In this document: positions 32,001 to 40,745 of the stretch, piece by piece
Position numbering within the stretch: the stretch's first letter is position 1
Layout: each line of letters opens with the position of its first letter
DNA from: a virus
DNA: 64,000 bases
Strand: one strand, 5' to 3'
Virus record (IMG/VR): IMGVR_UViG_3300017917_002762
Coordinates: 61,947 to 125,946 of that record
Position numbers and translations under genes: made by a program
Notes under the pieces: model-generated
Told to the model about the DNA's origin: nothing
Seen by the model: the letters and a program-made list of their open reading frames with translations, nothing else
Databases searched by the model: none

Positions 32001-32147
32001 AGCATATTGTTCAGCTTCTTTTTTAAATTGTTCTTTTGTTTTATTAATAATAGGTCTTTTTACAAATGTATTATCTGATAAAACAGGAGATGTATAGTTA
32101 TATACAACTTCATTTCCTAATTGATATTGATCTAACCATTTTTTCAT
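25998..32147 (-). CDS. Giant cargo protein with zincin, LysM and Amidase_2 domains, 2049 aa
   Basis: Three hydrolase-related domains are visible. Near residue 1050, TIAHEGVHAAQPLQ holds an intact HExxH zinc-peptidase motif. Residues about 1328-1373 form a LysM domain (YQIQKGDTLSNISNRYNVPL), which binds peptidoglycan. Residues about 1875-2015 form an N-acetylmuramoyl-L-alanine amidase (Amidase_2): LHHTAYT and THQMIAPGRKPD give the two His and the Asp zinc ligands, and SIGVEFQGD gives the catalytic Glu. Near 855-892, IKRADGSYSRRGLWDNIRAN is a block I associate with phage virion proteins. Gly-Gly boxes separate modules throughout. The protein is probably packaged and ejected to open the cell wall. 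The gene ends in TAG. Confidence 0.9.
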   Translation of the reverse strand: MKKWLDQYQLGNEVVYNYTSPVLSDNTFVKRPIINKTKEQFKKEAEQYAFNQRVLRDAYPNKFFISTSNPIETIEKNLPYTLPNGQRKTFDKMNWREKNYVRGNALKQRGKINKLPHALNPVQWVGDIAGNLAQAPYEAQQSNSILPYLTAIATPLVMGRSMGSGSINPISKKFWTNEVSNAEFLNNMALGVPNLIKHPITQNVVKTFLDIPRAENVKEAIGRINGIPLKKDIPRMNPEDVKTFRKVQEIGRLRATNASYAEQMRYGLNNNLPEEHFQKLFGASKEEAQSLLDRGFGRRETAESNNIINRINLQRPPRRTSTPIQTTIDIMNSSPEEISNFAALAGMTEEELINFARSTMPTQNRSDILNRSDILRHTLDNYSSEINTGSRRGRTLIPGQEESRRTLFQTLGDDWNRYVNQKRRTSQIINYKLKNFINKNIQDYPYHPGEVLEKVPDLFLAESGNLKNVSKKVNFAPEGIKSGDVFTGSTNTSHSSYLPQLKQVFKYTKGDPQFLGYKPMNPMGFLSKYGYGADDISKYLNSEIDEQVKRGVIPKDISRPFQKGEHVMLPHYGVKQHKHGGIIKDNRGQWAHPGEITRISGKNITMQNVPYPVLAKANNGMTTMMYPEQDYYFPGANYVDEYPMMQGGGNVAPFITSDINEYKKRKQAYDDSLSLYTSSHPKVNNYLNFIKSNNLLSGVYTPISDEQIKPIRGYSIIMQKNSNGEFLVDKNRRPTNLTRQDLINAGIDRNTATYGVHEYKKPVQQVLYKEKENLNQIPTYNNYSINPKLTNKKIIPQKNYFILQPSGAPVYTKFPDSRLIGYNTSLLPSQIGYYTPEEINKLKQQGIFQEYEDGGEMIKRADGSYSRRGLWDNIRANRGSGKAPTKEMLEQERKIKNSYQGGGTTGKKRGNTILDWWYNLDNVQSTYKMYNDLDPFLKNWYQNSETQKRLKQNLQESFFHQNTNPSQLTSQAINILQNTPTFSRELVKKADVSASDLEYNNELQEWKSPSTFGGNPYFNSHNYITGVSELGSYNPNTKQIIVNSFNLPGTIAHEGVHAAQPLQKAMEDVIDWKYFNKKDSKARFVEQMGISNYNPKTNKFTKETFEEIYKRVPKLYDNVWKKIEKYLNKDGMYPRIMDIRRTLNLKPGQKVDKSILSNDSIYSPLEDLRHYYDDETIINILNTIAKTNNKRPFITAQTGKEVYWRTNKPMVNDPSMDAISKVLLQRNLGKNFMQRAAGFGYQGGIPTKYIPGQDPNSNDISTLLMGSSDNIVYPTIIQTGPEQLSYQPYQTQEYIEAPSWDVADYFATKGYKRAANDMYGMEYQKGGSTYQIQKGDTLSNISNRYNVPLNTLANANNIQNPNLIKSGNKLIIPEKFDRELRFEEIPTTDNKKIIIDNYSPHYDYIIEGNKTYYKTKNGKTWADISDNKIARENLLKFINKNNYWAGYGSNEKQIYLNNTQTNLKSPNTNILQTPFYKYKPTVYENYLSYNPVNNTKKDNKIQSNDLKINPYIITVTDAKNNLFQGDITHGSTLINNKNITQSNSNIFNTIDNSFNYLSDLYTTAENGIKRKFATHTGSDNDVKVKESDKPKTVFEYYNQKYPGEITTINAPGNSGRTYKQQLLPISNVKFGFRNRGDYKDINTDGLEITTFNPFSKNQLPDNTSVLALDKDGNLHTGQYKDFKNNKDYVFSKTFKNNIIDFAESSGKNEYIDGAKSGNPAYKQPKIKVLDDNGKIIDGSLNILVKGDDKKDYYGQVQGGRILFVNPTTKEQYLVSGSVEHIKNEFKRLKGNNKYLEAYTLDNGTYSRGLSYKDKKLTPDRLKAYDLENTSGGNGLYIYDYKQPINKYPETYLQTPNVRTVKDDSYKKGHKLKNEIKNVVLHHTAYTNPLTNEEEVRKQYMSPNANTSHVVIEEDGKRTVYASPEQVTFHAGESKWNNRDNVNDFSIGVEFQGDTNKQPLTQQQIESFIEYYTPIAKKYNLSVKDIITHQMIAPGRKPDISEKEYKRILNYMKSKGYKKQGGQIMAIGGQSTLNPVVKKDNRNWLDFLKN
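31024..31059. repeat. 18-bp perfect tandem repeat, two copies
   Basis: AGAATATCACTTCTGTTT occurs twice head to tail within the 2049-aa cargo gene. It encodes a doubled NRSDIL hexapeptide and keeps the reading frame. It looks like a recent in-frame slippage duplication in a polar linker. Confidence 0.9.
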
Positions 32148-32153
32148 TTTATA

Positions 32154-35100
32154 TTATTTATTTGATATTTGTAATTTTGTATTAATAAATTTAAATAACA
32201 TTTTTATATCATGTTCTGTTATTTTTTCACATTGAGGTGTATTACAAGGATTTTCTTGAGGTATTAAATTATACCCTTTAGGACATTGATAATCATATTT
32301 ATAAAATGATGTTTTACCTTTTGTACTAAACAATATATTTAAACTGTTATCTGATGTTGCAGATATTATTTCACTATTTGTATTGTTATATATTTCAGCA
32401 GCAAACATTCCAGGATTACCTAAATCCATAGCTTCAAGAGATATTTTATGTACACCAGCTGTTAATGTTACAGGAACAATTAAAAATAACTGATATGGTC
32501 CAGCAATTGAAGATTCAAATATAGAATTTGCTGGACAAGTTGGACATAAAGGATTTAATGAACTAAATGAAGGTTGTAATGTATAATTTTTAATAACTTC
32601 ATAAGGATCAATTATTCCTGTTATTGAATTTGGTGTTGTAGATTCTAAAGATAAAATAATATTATTATCTAATTTTAATCTGTATAAATTATCAGCAGCT
32701 ACGCCTATATAATAAGTTTTATCTGCATCCACTGTAAAACATTCTTCAAAACCTATCCATGTATTTATAGGAGAACTATTACTCCAAACAGCAATATCAT
32801 TAATTTTTTGTTTCCAATAATTAGTTGATAATATATTAATATTATTTATTATTCCATTATAAGAAATACTAGGTGCTAATGCTGCCCCAAATTTACCCCA
32901 ACTTATATATTTAACAGGTATTAAATTATAATTAGTAGGTGGTGTTGCAGGAATACTTTCTACAGGTGGTGGTGTATTTTTTCTTAATAATACTTTATTT
33001 ATATTATGTCTAAATTTTTTATGTTGTATTGCACTTTTATAATAATCAACTGCACTTGGATTTATGTACCAAACATATCCATTATCTAATGTAACAATTA
33101 AATTATTTTTAACATTAGTAAATTCACCTCTATCTTTTGTTATATCATAAAATTGATTTAATCTATATTTTTGTTCTTCTTTTGAAAATAAAATTTCAGT
33201 AGAACCTGTAGGATTAATAATAGGATAATTAAGATATACAAATGGATTATTTTTTGGTTTTATATTTAAATTTAATAAACCAGAAATTTGTTCTGAATTA
33301 TAAACAATTGCAGAATCAAAATTATAATCTAATACGTGAAATTTATCTTGACCATTATTATTGTATTTATAAGCTTCTAAATAATATTCAATGTTTTTAA
33401 TAGTTGTAATTTCAGATCCTGTAGATACAACATATTCTATTTCAAATGGATAATTTTTATTGTAAAAATTACAATAACTATCCCATCTATTATTATGTTT
33501 CCACAATGAACTATTTTTACCACATTCATTATAAGAAGTTAAAAAATGTGTTTTAGATGGTAACATAAATGTAGGATGCCAATCATGAAAACTTAACCAT
33601 TGTTTATTTTTTAAATCATAAGATATGGTCCAAGAAACATCTTTAAAATAAGTTGTATCACAAGTTTTAATTGGTATATAATTTACTTGTTGAATTGGTG
33701 GTTGTGTTACCTCTACAGGTGTTAATGAAATAGTATCTAAAATTGTAGAGCTATTTACATAAGTTTCTCCAGGGACAAATGTTTTATTTGGTGCTAAAGT
33801 AGCATCATAATCATAACTTGTATAACTAATATTAGAATTATCAGAACGATATGTTGTAAAAATAGGATTTAAATCATCTAAAGATGTTGCATTTATTAAA
33901 TCATTTAAAGTATTATTTAAAACCATTATACCACTTTGAGCTAATGCTTTAAATGTTATAGTATGTTTACCAGCAGATAATGTTATTGGAAAAATATGTA
34001 AAAAAGAATTATAAAAATTACGAGCATCAAATCCTGAATAAATTGAAGTTGGAAATAATAAATTCATTTTTGAATTAATAAAATCACTAATTCCTAAATT
34101 AATTATTTCTTTATTATCTACAAGAAGTATGATTCTATTAGTATCTGTTATTTCATTACCTGAACATAATGCTACATAATAAGTAACTTCATTTTCTAAA
34201 TTTAAAAAAACATTATATATAGGGTTTTTAATATTTGCATGTTCTCTCATTAATTTTTTAACAACATTATTTGGATCTGGATAAGTTACATTTTCATTTA
34301 TCCAAAATCTATTTATTTTTCCTATATTAGTAAATGTTCCAAATCCATTTAAAAGAGGAGTTGTTGATAAATTATCATTAAAATTATTATCATAAACTAA
34401 TGTTCCAAATTTAGTCCAACTGTTTGTTGTAGTATTATTTTCAACGTTTCTTAATGTATTATTAAATGTTACTAAATTAACTTGAGTATTTTGATATTTA
34501 ACACATTCACAAATAGTACTATTAACATTATAAACAGGAACATAACCTTCAAGACAAGCTGTATTTAATAAAGATTGTTTATTAATATTACTAGTAATAT
34601 TTGTAGGTATAACAAAACCAACACCAGAAATATATTGTATATCTTCTCTTAAAGGAATGTAGTCTTTTTTAGTTATATAAACTATTTCATTAGTATTATC
34701 GTAAGTAGTAATTACACCAGCACCTTCTACAGTGTTATCATGTTCTGTAAAATTTGGAAAATATTTTTTAAGATTACTTGGTAAATATCTGCTAAACCAC
34801 CATTTCATTCCAGAATTAGATATTTCATTTAAAGAACCACCCCATAAAAATACTTTACCTTGATCTTGACTTACATAAAAAACACCTTGAGGTGTACTAA
34901 CAACACTTCTTGCATTTTGACAAGAACCATATTCAAAAATTTCATCTGAATTAACTTGACTTTGTAAAGGTTGATTAAATAATCCACCATCACCAATTGT
35001 TACTTTGGTTCCAGCATCTGTTTCCATTGTATCAACACCCACCATACTTAATGGAGATTTATTTTCCATTAATATTATAGCACCTGTTTTATTAATTTGT

Positions 35101-38100
35101 TTTACAGTGTTTACAATAGCTGGAAAATCTTTATAATTATTTGCTAAATAAACAACCCAATTATCTTTTTTTAATTCTTGTGCTTGAGGTAAAGAATAAT
35201 TAATTCTTCTTGGATAATAAGAATAACACGTTTCTGCTTTACTAGGATCAAAAGATCTTGGTAAAACATATCCCCAATTTACATATTGATTGTAAAGTTT
35301 ACTTGCTGATAATGAATAATCGTATTTAAATACTTCAGGATATTTAATATTATCACTTCTAAACATTAAATCTAAAGATGCATTGTCACTTGTATAAGGT
35401 ATATAAGATTGATTGTTAGCATCTTCCACCCAATCTCTATATCCAACATTAACTTCTGATTCTACATAAAAATTTCTAATTCCATTATATGAAACAAAGA
35501 ACGAACCTTTTTCTACATGTATGCTAAAATTAATATTATTAAAACCTATAGAGCTACCTGAAGTTTCATTATATAAATTTCTGTAACTATTAACATTTTC
35601 AAATATGTTACCAAAACCCACAATCATTCTTTCATTATTTACATAATATCTTACATTAGGTATGTTTTGATATTTTCTATAATCGTATTGATAATCATTA
35701 GGTTGTTGAAATAACCAATCATTAAAAAACGTAAAGTTATTTTTTTCAGTATATCTATTAATATAAATATCTCCTGAAAATAATAAATCAGAAGTTGTAT
35801 TATTTGTTTCTTGAACACAACTTGTTATAGGTATTTGTCTAATAGAATCTATTTGACCATATTGACTTGTTAAATTTAATTTTATAGCAGCATATTTAGA
35901 TACTAAATTTGAATAATACGTGTTACCTGTTTCTCCTAATAAAATAGATTTTTCAGGTGAAGTTGATAAATTACTATCTGTTTTTAATAAAACATATTTA
36001 TTTCTATATAAATTATTAACTAATTTACCATTAAATGAATAAACACCATCTTTTATATAACTATAATTGTTTACACTTAATTGTTGTGTACTAGCTTTAT
36101 ATGTATTATAATTACCAATCGAATCCATTTGAACAGCATATTGTCTAAATGGTGCTAGATTTTTAAATATCTCTAATAATTTTTGTTTTATTACTGGAAG
36201 CATTGCTGTATTATATGCAGTTATAGCGACAGCCTGAGCTATCCATAATGCAGTTGTAGCAATATTTTGTAAAGTAATAGAAGGATCAGCAGGTGAACTA
36301 TTATTTAATAATAATGGTGGTAATGGAGCAATTGTACTAGAAAAAGGTAAATCACTAGATGCTGCTAAAGTAGTTGAAAAAACAGGAGTGCCAGAAAAAG
36401 TACTAGCATAATTTAATAAATTTAATATATTAATTAAATTATTAGCAAAATTATTTAATAGTCTAAATTGAGGATGTTTATAAACTTCTTTAAAATTACC
36501 ATTTGCTTCTCCCATAATATCTAAATAAACTTTTAAATCACACTTTCCTAAAAAAGGTTGATTAAAAGTTGTATCTGGAGAATGAAATGATAAATAATCT
36601 TGTTTTAAAGAAAAAGAAGTGTTATAAAAAGGATCATTAGAATTAGAATCGTTATAAGGATAGTTTTGAAATAAACTATTATCATTATTATAACTCTTCA
36701 TATTATTAACCATACCCTTAGCAATAATAGATTTATTACCTTCTCTCGAACCTCTTAATATTTCATATCCTACTATTCCAGGAATTAAAGGACTTAATGG
36801 ATTATGAGGATCTTTTCTAGGAGGGTTAATATTTTCAAATTTAATTCCTAATACATTAATTGTATCATCAGAGTTAAAATGTGGAAGTACATCATTAGAA
36901 GGAAATCTATGATGCACTATATTTTGACCGCACAAATTATATAAATTATTAGAAACCAATGATGAATTCCAAATTAATGGTTTATCATCAGGATATTTTT
37001 CTGTTGATGTATATGATAATGTATAACCTTCTTTAGTAATTATACCACCATCAGGTAATGTTTGATTAAGATTAACAGCATTAGTAAAACTACTTATACA
37101 AGGTATATGATAACTTGCTGATTTATCACCTGTATTGTACACCCACCTAATAAAAAATGAATATACTTCATCGCGCATATAACCAACATTAGCACCACCT
37201 TTATTATAGTAGTTGCCTGGATATTTAACATTAACCCATTTAGCTCTAATATAATTAGCAATAGGTTGATAATTTATTTCAGGTTTTGTAGATGGACCAA
37301 TTCTTAAAGCATAATTATTAACAGCAGATATTTTATCAGAACTTTCAATAACTGGAGTTTGTAATGGTATATATTCTATAGGTATAGATATAAGAGCATT
37401 ATTTAAACTATCAATATAAATTGAAGATTGTCTTGTTGAATAAATACCTAATCTTTTTGCATAAACTTGACCATTAGTATTAGCAATAACCACAACTTCT
37501 ATTTCTGAATAATCTCCATCTAAATTAGATAATTCAAGATTTAAACCACCAGCAGTACCAGAATGATCCCAAATAGAAACAGCATTAGATATTTGTAAAT
37601 AATCTGTAATTTTAATTTCATTAACCATATAAGCTACAGCAACTTGATATGTACCATTCATTAATGTTCCTGTATTTCCTTTTGTTAATGATAAACATGG
37701 TACACTTAGTAAAGGAGCTATTCTTAATTTTTCACAATCTAATTGATTTGTTGGAACACATGTTACACAATTATTAGTTGTTGTACAATTCTGTACCCAA
37801 GGTATATTATTTATATCTAAAACTCTATCAGGATTACGTCTTCCATCAGACCAATATACTTTTTTAGAACAATCAAATGTTTTTCTAAAAACACCTGTAA
37901 TTAAATTTTTAGTATTAAAATTTAAACATGGGCTATTTACTAATTTAGTATAAGTACAATTTAATTCTTTAAATAAACCTATTTCTGAATCTGTGTTATT
38001 TGTAGTAAATAATACCCATTCATCATCATCTGTTGAAATACAACCAATTAATGTATATGGTAAATCAATACAATGTAAATTAGAAGGTTCGTTTCCTATA

Positions 38101-38264
38101 ACACCAACATTACCATCATGAGAATTATTAACTAAATTTCTAGCATGAGTCCAAATACCTTCTCCAATATAAGAATCATTAGTATCTTTAATCATTCCTT
38201 TAGTAAAGGAATTTGTTTTTTGAGGTATATTATTAGTATTATTATTTTCCATTTCCAATTTCAA
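32154..38264 (-). CDS. Muzzle / tail-stabilisation protein, 2036 aa
   Basis: The N-terminus (FTKGMIKDTNDSYIGEGIWT, then ARNLVNNSHDGNVGVIGNEP) is the conserved opening of the crAss-like muzzle protein, which closes the tail barrel and is related in role to P22 gp10. A beta-rich body with many aromatic residues follows. Two similar C-terminal regions, beginning near residue 1285 (TKFGTLVYD...VTYYVALCSGN...LSAGKHTITFKA) and near 1788 (GKFGAALAP...KTYYIGVAADN...LTAGVHKISLEA), look like duplicated PA14/lectin-like domains that could bind glycans. At 2036 residues it is long for the family. It overlaps the preceding metallopeptidase gene by 23 nt. The family call is strong; the lectin idea is inferred. 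Confidence 0.9.
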   Translation of the reverse strand: MKLEMENNNTNNIPQKTNSFTKGMIKDTNDSYIGEGIWTHARNLVNNSHDGNVGVIGNEPSNLHCIDLPYTLIGCISTDDDEWVLFTTNNTDSEIGLFKELNCTYTKLVNSPCLNFNTKNLITGVFRKTFDCSKKVYWSDGRRNPDRVLDINNIPWVQNCTTTNNCVTCVPTNQLDCEKLRIAPLLSVPCLSLTKGNTGTLMNGTYQVAVAYMVNEIKITDYLQISNAVSIWDHSGTAGGLNLELSNLDGDYSEIEVVVIANTNGQVYAKRLGIYSTRQSSIYIDSLNNALISIPIEYIPLQTPVIESSDKISAVNNYALRIGPSTKPEINYQPIANYIRAKWVNVKYPGNYYNKGGANVGYMRDEVYSFFIRWVYNTGDKSASYHIPCISSFTNAVNLNQTLPDGGIITKEGYTLSYTSTEKYPDDKPLIWNSSLVSNNLYNLCGQNIVHHRFPSNDVLPHFNSDDTINVLGIKFENINPPRKDPHNPLSPLIPGIVGYEILRGSREGNKSIIAKGMVNNMKSYNNDNSLFQNYPYNDSNSNDPFYNTSFSLKQDYLSFHSPDTTFNQPFLGKCDLKVYLDIMGEANGNFKEVYKHPQFRLLNNFANNLINILNLLNYASTFSGTPVFSTTLAASSDLPFSSTIAPLPPLLLNNSSPADPSITLQNIATTALWIAQAVAITAYNTAMLPVIKQKLLEIFKNLAPFRQYAVQMDSIGNYNTYKASTQQLSVNNYSYIKDGVYSFNGKLVNNLYRNKYVLLKTDSNLSTSPEKSILLGETGNTYYSNLVSKYAAIKLNLTSQYGQIDSIRQIPITSCVQETNNTTSDLLFSGDIYINRYTEKNNFTFFNDWLFQQPNDYQYDYRKYQNIPNVRYYVNNERMIVGFGNIFENVNSYRNLYNETSGSSIGFNNINFSIHVEKGSFFVSYNGIRNFYVESEVNVGYRDWVEDANNQSYIPYTSDNASLDLMFRSDNIKYPEVFKYDYSLSASKLYNQYVNWGYVLPRSFDPSKAETCYSYYPRRINYSLPQAQELKKDNWVVYLANNYKDFPAIVNTVKQINKTGAIILMENKSPLSMVGVDTMETDAGTKVTIGDGGLFNQPLQSQVNSDEIFEYGSCQNARSVVSTPQGVFYVSQDQGKVFLWGGSLNEISNSGMKWWFSRYLPSNLKKYFPNFTEHDNTVEGAGVITTYDNTNEIVYITKKDYIPLREDIQYISGVGFVIPTNITSNINKQSLLNTACLEGYVPVYNVNSTICECVKYQNTQVNLVTFNNTLRNVENNTTTNSWTKFGTLVYDNNFNDNLSTTPLLNGFGTFTNIGKINRFWINENVTYPDPNNVVKKLMREHANIKNPIYNVFLNLENEVTYYVALCSGNEITDTNRIILLVDNKEIINLGISDFINSKMNLLFPTSIYSGFDARNFYNSFLHIFPITLSAGKHTITFKALAQSGIMVLNNTLNDLINATSLDDLNPIFTTYRSDNSNISYTSYDYDATLAPNKTFVPGETYVNSSTILDTISLTPVEVTQPPIQQVNYIPIKTCDTTYFKDVSWTISYDLKNKQWLSFHDWHPTFMLPSKTHFLTSYNECGKNSSLWKHNNRWDSYCNFYNKNYPFEIEYVVSTGSEITTIKNIEYYLEAYKYNNNGQDKFHVLDYNFDSAIVYNSEQISGLLNLNIKPKNNPFVYLNYPIINPTGSTEILFSKEEQKYRLNQFYDITKDRGEFTNVKNNLIVTLDNGYVWYINPSAVDYYKSAIQHKKFRHNINKVLLRKNTPPPVESIPATPPTNYNLIPVKYISWGKFGAALAPSISYNGIINNINILSTNYWKQKINDIAVWSNSSPINTWIGFEECFTVDADKTYYIGVAADNLYRLKLDNNIILSLESTTPNSITGIIDPYEVIKNYTLQPSFSSLNPLCPTCPANSIFESSIAGPYQLFLIVPVTLTAGVHKISLEAMDLGNPGMFAAEIYNNTNSEIISATSDNSLNILFSTKGKTSFYKYDYQCPKGYNLIPQENPCNTPQCEKITEHDIKMLFKFINTKLQISNK

Positions 38265-38604
38265 TTTTTTTTGATTTTATAAAATCATATATTTTTTCTG
38301 TTATATACCCACATAACCAAGCTCTTGTTTCTTCATCATCAATATCTCTATCTGCTGTTATCATTGTAGCTGCATGATATATTTCATGGGCAATTGTATT
38401 ATGAGTTAAATATTTTTTATCAATTAATAAATAATAAATTAAACCATTTACAGATACAAAAATACCTTCTAATTCTATTATTTCATTATTTTTTAATTTA
38501 TGTTTTTTATATATATTAGATATATCTTGACTTATATTATCTGTTACAATAAATTTTAATTTACAACTAAATGTATTAATAGAAATTAATTTTGATAAAG
38601 ACAT
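38242..38604 (-). CDS. Small HExxH metallopeptidase-like protein, 120 aa
   Basis: Residues 73-77 read HEIYH, an intact HExxH zinc-binding and catalytic motif in the setting NTIAHEIYHAATMITADRD. The following acidic helix (DDEETRAWLCGYITEKI) supplies a candidate third ligand, as in small IrrE-like or phage-encoded zincins. There is no signal peptide or membrane segment. It sits between a ring-type gene (3-nt gap) and the muzzle gene, whose start it overlaps by 23 nt, so the two are probably translationally coupled. It could process a virion protein or help maturation, but no substrate can be read from the sequence. Confidence 0.82.
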   Translation of the reverse strand: MSLSKLISINTFSCKLKFIVTDNISQDISNIYKKHKLKNNEIIELEGIFVSVNGLIYYLLIDKKYLTHNTIAHEIYHAATMITADRDIDDEETRAWLCGYITEKIYDFIKSKKIEIGNGK

Positions 38605-38607
38605 ATT

Positions 38608-39477
38608 TTAATAATAATAAAATGATTTAAACATGTTATAATATTTACCATACATTGCTTCTCTGTTTAATTTCCATAAATTATACATTTCTTGAAAATC
38701 TGGAGTATTAACAATTGATAAAGCATTGTTTCTTGCAGGTCTTACTCTTTGTTCTATTAATTGTAATTTAACAGAAACATCCTCATTATTCATCAATAAG
38801 TTCTCAAGAATACGTTGTTTTATAGAATACTCATAATAATCATTAATCATAGGATGATCTAAAACAAGAAGGTTTCCTTGATCATCTTCCATGTTTCCTA
38901 AATAATTTAAATAAACTGTACCTGTATCTATTCCTGTTATATATAAATAATTACCTTTTAATTCTGCTTCTAACCAATCATTATAACTACCTGATTTTTG
39001 AGAACATATAGGATCAACTGCTTTAGCAGGTCTTACATATAATCTTTTAAATTGTGTATATTCTCTTGTTACATAATTTTTTTTATGAATAACTTTAATA
39101 TATTTATTTTCACAAGTAGTAACTACTAAATCACAATTACAACTTGTAGATAATTCATTACAAGTTGTACAAACTGTTGTATATACATCTTCAGTATGAG
39201 TTCCTTGTAATGCTTCTTCTTTTACTTTATATTCAGCACATAGTAATACCATAGTTAAAACATAAAAATCATCAGGAAGTCTTACTTTACCATTAGAAAC
39301 TTCCAAAATTTTTTGTTTTTCTGTGTGTATTCTTAAACCAAGATCATAATTAATTTTTTGTGCAATTTTAATTAATTGTGCTGGTTCAATCATACCTTCT
39401 GCTTCATATACATAAAAGTCATCTCTTACAGATTCCATTAATTCATCAAAAGTTCTATATTGAATTTGTGTTTTCAT
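38608..39477 (-). CDS. Ring/adaptor-type tail-barrel protein, 289 aa
   Basis: The N-terminal helical segment (FDELMESVRDDFYVYEAEG...PAQLIKIAQKINYDLG) and the ending (YNLWKLNREAMYGKYYNMFK) are of the kind seen in the stacked ring proteins between portal and muzzle in crAss-like phages. A Cys-rich insertion near residues 102-120 (VCTTCNELSTSCNCDL) could bind a metal or form disulphides. Its start overlaps the previous stop as TAATG, and it is next to the muzzle module. The structural assignment comes from context and family resemblance, not from a catalytic motif. Confidence 0.75.
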   Translation of the reverse strand: MKTQIQYRTFDELMESVRDDFYVYEAEGMIEPAQLIKIAQKINYDLGLRIHTEKQKILEVSNGKVRLPDDFYVLTMVLLCAEYKVKEEALQGTHTEDVYTTVCTTCNELSTSCNCDLVVTTCENKYIKVIHKKNYVTREYTQFKRLYVRPAKAVDPICSQKSGSYNDWLEAELKGNYLYITGIDTGTVYLNYLGNMEDDQGNLLVLDHPMINDYYEYSIKQRILENLLMNNEDVSVKLQLIEQRVRPARNNALSIVNTPDFQEMYNLWKLNREAMYGKYYNMFKSFYYY

Positions 39478-40157
39478 TATCGTAATACGTTTTTATTATC
39501 TTGTAAATTATCCATAGGAATTTGCATTTGTATAGATAAATCTTTCAATACATTAGATTCAATTTCTCCATATAAATAATCAGGAATGTTAATAGTTTGT
39601 TCTTGTCTTGGTTTACAATAAAATTCAGAAGAAGGACAATCAGCACATTTGTAAGATGATATATCATCTTCAAACACACCTTCTATTCTTACAGTTTTCC
39701 AAATTAAATTAGGAAAATATAAATAATCATTTAAATACCAATAATATTGTGTTTTATTATATTTAAAAGATTTTGATTTAGTCATACTAATATATTGAGA
39801 TGGCATTGTAGGTTGTAAGTTAATTTGACCATCTATAGAAGTTACTTGTCTAATTAATGGTCCCCAATATCCTTGCATAAAAACTGGAATTTTTTCTTTT
39901 GTTCTCATCATTTTAATTCCACTTTTTAAACCTATACAATTAGCTTCTACATTATCAATTTCTATTAATTCAACATTATCTAATGTTTGCATAATAGAAC
40001 TAAATTGCATTAATTTATTTTTACTATCTTCACGTTTCATTAACCATTTAGCGTGTTTAGTATATATGCTATATATATACCTATCAGTTATAAAAGCTTC
40101 TTGACGTAAAGCTTTTATTTGACCACGTATTCTAGAAATAACTTCACTTATTTTCAT
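39477..40157 (-). CDS. Ring/adaptor-type tail-barrel protein, 226 aa
   Basis: The N-terminus is helical (ISEVISRIRGQIKALRQEAF). The middle is beta-rich with many aromatic residues (FKYNKTQYYWYLNDYLYFPN), and near residue 185 there is a CADC pair. This layout and the position directly before a second ring-type gene fit the neck/tail-barrel ring proteins of crAss-like phages, which link portal to muzzle. The final A of its TAA is shared with the next ATG, which implies coupled translation. No enzymatic motif was found. The exact ring cannot be assigned from sequence reading alone. Confidence 0.75.
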   Translation of the reverse strand: MKISEVISRIRGQIKALRQEAFITDRYIYSIYTKHAKWLMKREDSKNKLMQFSSIMQTLDNVELIEIDNVEANCIGLKSGIKMMRTKEKIPVFMQGYWGPLIRQVTSIDGQINLQPTMPSQYISMTKSKSFKYNKTQYYWYLNDYLYFPNLIWKTVRIEGVFEDDISSYKCADCPSSEFYCKPRQEQTINIPDYLYGEIESNVLKDLSIQMQIPMDNLQDNKNVLR

Positions 40158-40163
40158 GTTAAT

Positions 40164-40745
40164 TTAATTTAAATCAAATTCATCATAATCATTTAATAAT
40201 AAATCTGTTTCTATTTTTAATTTATCTTTTTTTATTGAACTCCTAAATATTTTAGAAATTTTTACATAATTATCAACAATTACATATTTCTTCCAATTAA
40301 TAGGATATTCTTTACTAACTTTTCTTTTAAAATCTCTAACTGCTTTAAATCCCCAATATTGATGATATTTAAATTTATATTTAGTTTCATAATTTGTATA
40401 AAAAATTTTAGCAGTGTATTGATCAGATTCCCAATTTTGATGTTGAATTTTAACACCATAATCTATAGATTTTTTATTATCAGGATTGTCATTCTTTTTT
40501 TTCTGACAAGTTCCTATAAATATATAACCTAATTGTTCTAATAATTCAACACCATCTCTTTTTTCAATAACAGATTCCCAAATATTATTATTAAACATTT
40601 TAATAACTTCTTTAATCTGGTTATTTGTTAAATCTTTACAATTTTCATTTTTTTCTTTAATTTTATTACAAAAATTTACATTTAATAAATTATATCTTTT
40701 TGGTCTAAATCTTGGAGCATTTAAATCTGGCTTATTAAAAATCAT
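40164..40745 (-). CDS. Conserved crAss-like protein of unknown function, 193 aa
   Basis: The N-terminal phrase NKPDLNAPRFRPKRYNLLN and the later YIFIGTCQKKK, HQNWESDQYTAKIFYTNYE and WGFKAVRDFKR are in my recollection typical of a protein conserved in the structural region of crAss-like phages. It is strongly basic and rich in Trp, Tyr and Lys, which fits nucleic-acid or ribonucleoprotein binding, but no named domain is recognised. It lies between the metallophosphoesterase gene (57-nt gap) and the ring genes (6-nt gap). Function unknown. Confidence 0.75.
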   Translation of the reverse strand: MIFNKPDLNAPRFRPKRYNLLNVNFCNKIKEKNENCKDLTNNQIKEVIKMFNNNIWESVIEKRDGVELLEQLGYIFIGTCQKKKNDNPDNKKSIDYGVKIQHQNWESDQYTAKIFYTNYETKYKFKYHQYWGFKAVRDFKRKVSKEYPINWKKYVIVDNYVKISKIFRSSIKKDKLKIETDLLLNDYDEFDLN

